Positions 55,131-64,000 of a DNA stretch of 64,000 bases are shown in pieces; positions within the stretch are counted from its first letter, which is position 1, and every line of letters begins with the position of its first letter. Both the position numbers and the translations under genes were made by a program. Source of the DNA: Heterobilharzia americana (lineage: Eukaryota > Platyhelminthes > Trematoda > Strigeidida > Schistosomatidae); NCBI GenBank assembly GCA_944470555.2, contig OX104130.1:51369491-51433490 (forward strand), in the 5' to 3' direction. Below the pieces are notes generated by a model, which was given only the letters and a program-made list of their open reading frames with translations, was not told the origin of the DNA and ran no database searches.

Positions 55131-56796
55131 CTAGGCTCTGGTGTCAACAGGAAGATGGTTCCATATTTTTGAGTATTTAGTAGGGAAGAAGTTAGCTCGG
55201 AGGGATGTTGTAGAAGATTTCACTTCAACACTGTAAGCTTGATCGTGAAGACCGTAGTGAATTTCTGGTGTGAAACGGACTTCCACACTAGCTGTAAGGG
55301 ATGTTTTATGTGAAATTTTGAAGAAAAGTATAGGGTTGGTCTCAAGACGTCTCATCCAAAGTGGTTGCAGATTAAGTGACGTACACTGAGACGCATAATC
55401 CTGACCACATTCGTAACGAAGTAGCCTGGATGTAAAGTACCACTGCACACCCTCAACCTTCAGTTTGTCGTCTAAACGGTTGTTCCCTAAAATAAACAAA
55501 CAGTATTCTAGCAGGGGTTGGAGGCAAGTTTTGCATGGCAATGATGTGACCCCGCGGTTATGAAAGTTTTGGATTATACGGCCCAGTGGCATTCTGGACT
55601 TACAAGTCTTCGTTGCAACATTTCCATGGGATGTAAGGTGGTTAGAGTGACGGAGTCTTAAGTCAGGGAAGCTACGGAAACTAGGTTGTATCGCGGTCTG
55701 CAGAGACAACTGTAAAAGAATAGATGGTGCTCCAAAGCATATCCAATCACGGTTATCTAAGTAGAACTGGAGGTTCCATGTGGTGGACCAGGTGGTTACT
55801 AGGTCAAGCTGGCTCTTTACTACCCTTTGGAAGTGGAGCAGGCCGTCATATGGGAATGCGTGCGTGACCTTTTGATCATCAGCAAACAAAAACGGTCTAC
55901 AAACCAGAAAGCATTCGCAATGGTCATTAACACAAAGGGTGAAAACAGGAGGACCGAGCACGCTACCATGTAAAGGGCCTAGGCGTAGAGAGTTGAGACT
56001 CGATTTTTACAACTTGTGAACGGTGACGAAGAAAAGCTTCCATCCAACCTAATAAGAGGTTAACTAGTCTAAAGGCTTGCAGCTTATGTGTAAGTATTGA
56101 GTGGTCAATGCGGCTGAATGCCTTGGATATATCAAAATAAATGACAAGGACCAACTTACGTTGGTCACGGCTGACGGTTAAAAAGTCGGAGAAATCGGAG
56201 TGACTGGTCACACATGATCGTGACTTCGAGAATCCATGCTGACTAGATATGACGACGTTATTGTTGAGCGTGCGTTAGAGAATATCTTCTTTGGCTACTT
56301 TCTCCATAATTCCAAACACAAACGGCGTGATTTTTATAGGTCTGTAGATATCATCTTCAGTTTTTGAGCCAGGTTTGTGTCTGTGTATTATGAAGGACGT
56401 CTTCCATATGTCGGGGTATGTAGAAGTCTCCATGGATGTGGAGTATGGTTTAAGTGGCAATAACGAAATGTCAGGTTCCCCGTTTTTAAAGCAGCGTGAA
56501 GCGATTAGGTAGATACCTGTGCTTATGGAGAACTTGAGTGCTTTACTGGCTCGGTTAATGTTAAGACATGTGAACTCAATGGTGACAACAGGTTGCCGTG
56601 TAGGAGGGGACAATTGGTTGCCAGTTATAACGAATTTCGCGTTGTCAATGGAGAATTCTGAAGGCGAGTAGTTATCAGTGAACTTGTTATTAGGTGATTC
56701 ACTTATTTCTTCGGGTTTATTATAGACCTTAGCATCGTGAGTGGGGAAAGGAATGTCATGCTTTGGCCGGTTAAATGGCTTCTTTAGAAGTTCCAC
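55131..56796 (-). pseudogene. Reverse transcriptase relic of the second non-LTR element
   Basis: 56796-56275 carries the linker and first RT motif (YPDIWKTSFIIHRHKPGSKT, YRPIKITPFVFGIMEKV). 56211-55963 has motif A LVIYFDISKAFSRIDH. 55961-55131 is open for 276 codons with motif B remnant LGPPVFTLCVND, motif C FLFADDQKV and the thumb block TCLQPLLEYCLFILGNNRL. Catalytic FADD is intact; frame breaks near 56250 and 55962 disable it. Confidence 0.78.
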
Positions 56797-57099
56797 AGGA
56801 GCACATACTATGGAAAGCTAGCTAGTGCAGTAGTTTTATCATCTTTTGCCGTCGTCTTCTGATTACTGCGAATGGAACTTAGGACATTTAGGAGATATCT
56901 AAGAACTCGAAAGTCATGACGCTTGAATTGGTTTGTTGAGAGCCCGTGCAGTTTTCGACGAACAATCCGCTATACAAAAGGCTTTTTCGTCATGAGATTT
57001 TTCGGCTTTTTCAGAGGGGCTATAATATCAAAGCGAGCGTGGGAATTAGAAAATAGTATACTTAATGTCAGCTCCAGGTCAGCCGTGTTGAAGTACATT

Positions 57100-57830
57100 T
57101 CCCGTTCACTATTTCCAATCAACGCACAAGCTAGACCCTGGTCTGTCTCATTATAACTTCTGTACTTGAATTGTGAGAGGGTGGTGGCAATATGCGTAGT
57201 GCCGGCTGAAGAAGGGAGTGGTATTGCGCACGTGCCACTTTGAGGTCGCTTCCTGGGAACTCGGAACCAACACATGCTGAAGGAGGACGAATATCTTGAC
57301 ACATAATTACGTGAGGCACGTTCCTACCCCTTGTTGGACCAGTGACAAACTGTTTCCATCCGAATATATCTAACGTACTAAGGAATTGTCATATCTAGCG
57401 AGGCAGGTATACGTGTCCCATTTAATTTCCAGTAGATTATAGTCCCCACACACAATCTTGTGATCACATTGAAAAGAGGATGCGTGTTCAAAGGCACCAC
57501 TGAGTAAGGACTCGTTCTCAGAGAACATCACAGGTGCTCTGTATATGCAAACAAGCAGTGCCGTCACACTTGTAGTGCACTGTGACCCATAGGGAGTCCT
57601 TGATTTTACTTAGCTCAACATCTTCCAGCCTGAATACATTTAGGGTGTACACTAAGCACCCACCTCTTTTATTGCTCCTGTCACATCTAAAATTTGTGAA
57701 CATGTCGATACTAATTTCATTATCTGGTATGCCAGGGTGACACCAAGACTTTTATAATGGGCGGTTTGGAAGGGAAAGATTTTGTTCTTAGCATAGGTGG
57801 TTTGCCCATAACAGACCCGGCGTTAATATG
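57100..57830 (-). pseudogene. Endonuclease relic of the second non-LTR element
   Basis: Fragments in shifted frames: RGGCLVYTLNVFRLEDVELS, DSLWVTVHYKCDGTACLHIQ and HKIVCGDYNLLEIKWDTY. The Phe of GDFN is Tyr. The C-terminal part is split between two frames at 57302-56970 and 57319-57131. Confidence 0.6.
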
Positions 57831-58039
57831 GAAAGTAGAAGTGTGTGAATGCCCCAAGATCGGTGAAGAGGGTCAGAGGTACATCAGGAGCCCACGTATG
57901 AGTGTGACCCGACACCATACCACACGAGTTAACATAAGTTACAGTTCCGGTGGTTGGGGAAGGGGACGATTCTGGACATGAAGAGGTGGGGCCAGGTGGG
58001 TCACTTAGTTCACCTTGAACTTGGTGTGAAAGTGTAGTG

Positions 58040-59640
58040 GCGAGTTGCTTTGGAGCCTCACCTGTGCTGAGGACGGGTATGCCAGATACATTGGCGAGTT
58101 AGTTGAGCGTAGCTTAGCCAGACCTGCATATAAAGTGCCAACGAAAAATACACTGTTCAGTAACTTGGGGCCCATCACCGTAGCAGGGTATACGAGCTGG
58201 ATCGGGCCAGAAAAATGGTTGTCGTGTGCTCGGTTGTTCAGCAACCTATTATTGGGAGGGAAACCTAGTAATCCGGGAGCAATGTCTTGGCGATAACGTG
58301 CATAGCCCGCCCGAAAAGCCTGATGCTGTTTCTAACTTGGTAAATCAAATATCTGCTGTATCTTTGCAAACTGGCGCCGTAAATAATCCATTTATCATGA
58401 GCTGTACCCGCAACCCCCTCAATGACACGCAACCTGGGCTCAGAAATGGGCCTGTTTCCAGCAGCATGATCACTGAAGTTGAATTCCAGCCAAGTAATCC
58501 TTCTTTCCCCGATCCACTTATGGAGGTACCCAGTTTTGACTCACTTGGTCCCGGCGTTTTATCTGAGAACCAGACTTCAATTTACCTTGGTTCTCCCGAG
58601 GTCATTAAACGTATGCAAAAACATAGTGACTTAGTTGTCTATAACACTCCAGATAAGCCACCTCCAATCGCATCCCCCGACGTCTCCCCGTAGAGGCGAA
58701 TCTTCCGAGTGATCCACTCCACCGCACACGAAACCAGAAAACTGAACCACATCATACTTACCTTCTCCTTCTTAACTTTGATTCGCTAACCATAGGAGAC
58801 AAGCCTGTGAGTTCTCTGCCAGAGATCAGGACCGCGCCCAGACTCCTGCATGCACGTGTCGCTTTTGAAGCGACAGCCAAGCAAAGATGAGGGCAGTCAC
58901 ATTCGCGAATTGCATAGGATCCTCCCGTAACGGTTGTCTGCCACTGGGCGTAGAAGATGTATGCCTCTTCAGGGTACAGGGCGCTCACTTTTTAAAGCGT
59001 TCACCTCATCATTTGGAAGGATCGAGTGAGTCAGCTGCTGAGGTCGCACCGCTACCAACCGAGTTAGTTAACGTAACCGCCGCCTCAGTCATCCATCACC
59101 GAAAACCTTCATCAGGACCAGAAGCATTCATACCAACACACAGTACAAATTTGGACCTAATCAGTCCTTCACCCCATCGGAAGACAAATGCCGTCACTGC
59201 TTACGACAGTATCCTTACGTACAGCAAACCACTGCTGTGATACTTGCGCTGCCCTTAGAGGCATTGAGACGGTTGCAGTTGGCAGGAGTTGTGGTGATTT
59301 CGGAAGAGGATGTCGAACAGTTTTTCGAGAGTAAGCGAACGTCTTTTGGGCGGCAATATCACGTAATTGAGCATAGGTGGCGTCGGTATGCCTGTCATCA
59401 GCAGGACTATGAGAGTGCGGGAAAACACGTCTGGTAACTCCAGGAGTAACCTCCTTTGGTAATCACGGCCAAGTCACTCAGTTTGAACGAATTCGTGCTG
59501 TTCAGGAATTTGAAGAGGGTTTATGTCATGACAAAGTGCGAGTGAAAATACTTGAAAGTCATCCAATGTGTACGATGGAAGCACCACAGATACTTGGGCA
59601 AACGGCTACACTTGTAAGCGTGCCAAAACCAACGTGGGCC
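58040..59640 (+). pseudogene. Possible ORF1-like relic of a + strand element
   Basis: A 155-codon frame (58226-58693) with Pro/Ser-rich text such as FPDPLMEVPSFDSLGPGV and YLGSPEVIKRMQKHSD is followed by 58887-59240 (PLPTELVNVTAASVIHHR) and 59237-59437. It precedes the + strand copy of the second element's 3' end, so it may be that copy's ORF1 with EN and most of RT deleted. No zinc finger or esterase motif was seen; function not assigned. Confidence 0.3.
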
Positions 59641-59892
59641 CGTGCGGTCACGCGGAACTGAGGTTGAGGTAGCCATTTATAGCTGCGTCCTCAATAATTC
59701 CAAAGCCTCAACAGGCAACCTGTTCCATACTGGGGGGCTCCAACAAGTCGTGGACTGCCGGTTGGACCACTACACATCTGGTGAGACAAGCAAAAGACGA
59801 CATTGTAGATGAGTGACGTGAGTTGACTTTTGTTGTTTCTCATATTACTCAGGCGTCTAGCATAGCTAAGTTATAATCAAACACGAGCCAAA

Positions 59893-61041
59893 TTATTGCC
59901 ATACAAAACTTGCCTCCAACCCCTGCTAGAATACTGTTTGTTTATTTTAGGGAACAACCGTTTAGACGACAAACTGAAGGTTGAGGGTGTGCAGTGGTAC
60001 TTTACATCCAGGCTACTTCGTTACGAATGTGGTCAGGATTATGCGTCTCAGTGTACGTCACTTAATCTGCAACCACTTTGGATGAGACGTCTTGAGACCA
60101 ACCCTATACTTTTCTTCAAAATTTCACACAAAACATCCCTTACAGCTAGTGTGGAAGTCCGTTTCACACCAGAAATTCACTACGGTCTTCACGATCAAGC
60201 TTACAGTGTTGAAGTGAAATCTTCTACAACATCCCTCCGAGCTAACTTCTTCCCTACTAAATACTCAAAAATATGAACCATCTTCCTGTTGACACCAGAG
60301 CCTAGAGCCCAACCATCCAGTTTAGTAGTATGTTAGAAAGATCCTTATCCTCCAGCAAACTCCCCAACATACAGAGCGAAGCACAACTATGTCCCACAAC
60401 GCTCAGTATAATAGGTCCCTTAAGTGCATGAAGTGACATATCTTGATCGGTAAATCCATACTCTTCCCATTACATCCCCGGAAAAATTAGGACTACTTCG
60501 TTAATTACGTTGTTCATCTATACCCCCCACTTATTACCGCCACTGATGGAGACATCTTCAGATGCAGCCCCTCAAAAACAGCGTTTCAAAAGGGTAATGA
60601 ATAGCACATTTTTATTAAGGATGTAAACATGAAACCTAAGACCATACATTTAATGGTAGGCATGACACCGCGTGCACAAGTTAAAATTTACATATAATTA
60701 GCTTCCTTGTGCCTTGGCACCCCGCCCTTTGTTTTCTTTATTCTTATTGCAAATGGAATCTCGGAAACCTGGAATTAGATTGGAATTACGATACCTCATC
60801 GATACTATTCTTAAGTAATACTGCACCCGTCTCCAAACAAGTATTCTGCAACCCTGCAACCTGCCGTGAACATCCATATGGCATCACACGAAGAAACTCC
60901 CTTGAAGCCCTCCGACGCTTATCAATCCACTGTTTCATTGACTGGCCCCATTTCGTCTACTGCAGCTGTAAACAGCACATAAAACTGCAGGAAAGTACTG
61001 ACAACTTTATCTACGGAAGCGGATTCTTTGACTCCTCCTGA
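59893..61041 (+). repeat. Inverted duplicate of 54433-55543 (3' end of the second non-LTR element)
   Basis: Nearly identical to the reverse complement of 54433-55543, including the frames TCLQPLLEYCLFILGNNRL and WHPALCFLYSYCKWNLGNLE. Differences seen: one substitution at the start (MPYKTC against LPCKTC), a one-base loss at about 60273 giving a premature stop, and an extra 30 bp at about 60429-60458. Homology fades beyond about 61040 and before about 59893. Confidence 0.85.
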
Positions 61042-61044
61042 AAT

Positions 61045-62720
61045 TCAAACGAGTTTGGCTAATGTTGACGCAGGTTTTCTGCGCCATCGGAGCCTTATGG
61101 AGGCTTCTGTGGATATACGTCCCGGTTGTTGAGGAGAGAAAAGCTGACAGTTTCTTGGTGACATAGTTTTTCCGTGTTATTTATTGTTGTCTATGCTGCG
61201 TATCTTGAGGTTTCAATGGACCCGATGATGAATGTTTGTTGGAAAGTGCGTTGAAGTTTCAGTGTAACTTAGCCCACAGTGTACGATCCTTCAAATTAAG
61301 CACTTGAATAGTTTAGCCAGCATTCTTTTTGGCGGGGAAGGAACTGCCGATGTACTTTCTCTTCTTTTTGAGTGACGATTTTACACATTCTTGGGACATG
61401 ACTGTCATTTCCGCCAGACAACCTGAAGGCATAAGATTCTAGAAGATTTTAACTTTGGACTAAAGCGCAACGCTTGTATGCTGCGTGAAGTTTTCTTGTT
61501 TTCAGCCTTGGGATTTCTACTACCTGGGCTGAAAAGAGGGTAGTAAAATTATTTTCGAAAAAGGAATATTACCAGAGATTTTCCGCCATTAATTGTTGTA
61601 ACCATATCCGTAAAAACGATATGCACCTGTAAATTCAGGAATAAATTATTATTACCATTGTAGAGTATATTCGGGGGAGAATCGGGAGTATCAGAAGCTG
61701 TATCTCCTGCCGAAACAAATGGCGTTTGTTGGGAGGCTGACTCGTTCATAAGGTGATCTGAAGGACCAAGAGAAATGTTCTAGCTGCTTTCGGCGAATGC
61801 TGGTACAGCCTTTCAAGATGTAATTTTGATAAAACTGGACAGTTTCCTCAGCTGCTCTCCGTTAATTCTCACAGACACGGTTTGTTATCAAACCGTGGTT
61901 GGGACCGATTTGAGGACACTCAGACAAGGCGAAATATACATGTGACAGCTCTACGAGAGGTTGTAAACAGTAGGATGGCCATAGATTACAAACGCTGCCA
62001 GATAAAATATAGAGATTCGGAATCAATGTATATAATGTTTCTTTTCAATAGATAACGTCAGCTCCCGCCCATTCAGTCGCCAGAATGCATGTGTTGCATG
62101 TCAACAAAAACGAGTACGTGAAAAATTAGTACACGTCTGTCAACGCGATGGACGACTGGGAGTATTTTCCTCGCATCGACAAAAAATCAGGGTCTGGACT
62201 AACATTACATGTATTGCCCGAAAAAATTAAGTTTGGAGCTTGCACCTCCATCGTCACGCTCGTTATGTTTACTTATTTGTAATGATGAAAAGCTTCTGGA
62301 TGAATATGCACTTGTTGTTCCCAATCGACAATTGTGAGTTACACCCATGAAATCATAAAGGCATCGCACAGATCCAAATTCAGTCCGCTGATGAAGCATG
62401 GGTGGCTCGGCGTGAACTGCTTCTCATCTCATAGGCATCTTTTTAACCTCTAGTGACGGTTGTTTTTTCTGAGACGTGAAGAAGAGGATGGTTGCAGTTC
62501 AGCAAACATTACTTTGTGACCATTGCCTTGAAATTAGGGACCTGACTGAAGACCAGAGGAAGGTAATCCATCAGTGAAAACAGGAATAAATGTACTGTGA
62601 AGTCTTGGAGGTCACGCTACATTGCAACACTAGCCCTGAGAATCCGACGCACCGATAAAACTATCAAAATCCTGGGAAAAGTAAATGCTGTCCACATGAC
62701 GTCTGGAATAACGAAATCTC
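61045..62720. other. Unassigned
   Basis: Short frames only (for example 61549-61749 and 62205-62399, both -). No recognised domain, exon or repeat. Confidence 0.4.
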
Positions 62721-62723
62721 TAC

Positions 62724-63248
62724 TCATTGTTTTCCCAGAGTAAGGTAGTATTGTTGCACGTGGAAACTGGTCAACTTGTAATCATAGTCAACAGTTGGGC
62801 GAACGATACCGTAGATACGCCTTGTGAGATGCGTTACGGCATTCAGATGCTTCACCACAGTCCACAATGAGTCACTGGGCAAGCTAAGTTGCGGAATACT
62901 ACAATCTCCGGCAGCATTGTCAGACCCAATGTGAACGATACAGCCATTGTTCCCCTTAATATCTCTGCCACCTCTGAACAAAGCGCAGTTGTTGATTGAG
63001 ACAGTAATGTAAGAAGCCCCTGAGGCACGCCAGGCTACCGTGACAAATACCGAAGGTGGGTTGGACACAGCAATTAGCATAAACATCTCACCAATTTTAC
63101 TGCATATTAAACCAGTGTTAAACGAAAGAAGCAAATACAAGTGGATAGTCGAAGTCGAAGCATATTTCTGCGAACCTTGCTCTGGTGGACGTGGCCGAGT
63201 TGCAGCTATGAGAAACTTGGGATAACGCTCAAATTCTCGGACCTTCAA
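62724..63248 (-). other. 174-codon open frame of unknown nature
   Basis: Long for this AT-rich DNA. It contains FVTVAWRASGASYITVSINN and GNNGCIVHIGSDNAAGD. The latter faintly recalls the VHxGxND block of the SGNH-esterase ORF1 found in some CR1-type LINEs, but the Asn-Asp order is swapped and no other esterase block is visible. It may be an ORF1 relic or chance. It lies near other retroelement debris. Confidence 0.22.
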
Positions 63249-63249
63249 G

Positions 63250-64000
63250 AGGGATGTGATGTTTCAAGGCTGCAACCAACAGCATCCGCTGTTGTATCAA
63301 CCTTTGAACTGCTTTGGGTTGTCCAGGTGGACGACAGGTTTTTATGGCATCTTCCATACCACCGCAGCGGTTGTCCGTTAGGGTAGATAGCGTTTATTAA
63401 AATCTGGATAACAAAAGTCGGTATTAGAATGCGCATTATGTGAAAAGCTAATTCCAATCCAGGGCACGGGTATCAGTTGAGATGAGTCAAATAAGCTGCA
63501 CAACTCAGTGGTTTCACCTCGATTTGGGAAAACACGGCAGGCGTTTTTTCGGGGAGCCAGTGAGATAAGCACTAATTTGGCTTAAGCTGGCTGCACGTTG
63601 ACAGGTAATATGTCTGCATTAAGGTGAGCACACAGCGAAGCCGAATGTTTTGTAGACGGATTTCGAAAAATGACGTTACTTCGACAGCCTCCGTTCACCT
63701 GGCCATGGTAAGTATTTATGTTATAAGTGTTCAAAAGGGCATAGAGCCATGAAACAGCTTCAGTTTCCTTTCAGCCACTGAAGGGACAGTATAGCCTGTG
63801 TGTTAACGGCAGAGCTCATGAATGTGTCAGTGTAATGACAACCAAGCAACTTCGTGAATACTATGATACCGTTAGGACTGGCAGATTAAGATTGTTTATT
63901 TTGCAGGGGGCCAACCTGCCGGTTATGTGCCATAGACATAGTTGACAAGCTTTGATTAAGAGATTTAGGTTTATCTCCCTGGGGCACGGCGCCTTGGGAC
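63250..64000. other. Unassigned
   Basis: No recognised gene, RNA or repeat at the right edge. Confidence 0.4.

Larger units (their letters stand above)
54433..57830 (-). mobile_element. Second non-LTR retrotransposon (Jockey/CR1 type), EN and RT relics
   Basis: Read from 57.83 kb down: endonuclease start INAGSVMGK (normally NARSV), then KSWCHPGIPDNEIS and CDRSNKRGGCLVYTLNVF, CGDYNLLEIKW (normally GDFN), linker and RT to 55131, then a 3' part to 54433. It differs from the CR1 element at 44.7-49.6 kb. Its last 1.1 kb is repeated in inverse orientation at 59893-61041. Confidence 0.75.

Overview
The window reads as nuclear DNA of a digenean trematode close to Schistosoma (blood fluke). The evidence is AT-rich sequence with few, widely spaced small exons in multi-kilobase introns, a dense load of decayed RTE-type and CR1/Jockey-type non-LTR retrotransposons of the kinds known from schistosomes, and SINEs resembling the schistosome Sm-alpha family, which carries hammerhead ribozymes. 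There is no operon structure and no sign of bacterial DNA. The organism call is inference; the sequence alone does not give the species.

Two host genes can be reconstructed exon by exon, with matching splice phases. On the + strand, four exons (371-445, 9293-9407, 14992-15146, 19264-19350) encode the last 143 residues of a TBC-domain Rab GTPase-activating protein of the TBC1D10/EPI64 type; its 5' exons lie left of the window. On the - strand, seven exons (42226 down to 22272) encode a complete 540-residue Rabex-5/RABGEF1 orthologue with an N-terminal A20 zinc finger, helical region, VPS9 domain and C-terminal coil. The genes converge tail to tail with about 2.9 kb between stop codons. One is predicted to switch a Rab off, the other to switch Rab5 on.

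Layout: 1-19.35 kb is the RabGAP gene. Its first visible intron (446-9292) holds a Gypsy-type pol relic and stacked RTE relics. Its second (9408-14991) holds an RTE 3' end and a compound inverted SINE. Its third (15147-19263) holds a Penelope-like fragment between inverted repeats. The intergenic stretch 19.4-22.1 kb carries a second compound SINE. The interval 22.27-42.23 kb is the Rabex-5 gene. Its last intron (22570-32580) holds a tangle of RTE copies in both orientations with a nested LINE insertion. The intron between its fifth and sixth coding exons (32760-36049) has four palindromic MITE-like elements within 1 kb. Other introns carry tRNA-like SINEs and a short MITE-like element with near-perfect termini.

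From 42.3 to 64 kb no host gene was found. A nearly complete but frameshifted CR1-type element occupies about 44.7-49.6 kb (-). A second non-LTR element lies at 54.4-57.8 kb (-). Its 3' 1.1 kb recurs almost identically in opposite orientation at 59.9-61.04 kb, forming a large inverted duplication. The stretches 49.6-54.4 and 61-64 kb are unassigned. All mobile coding regions seen are interrupted by stops or frameshifts, so none is expected to be autonomous as it stands.
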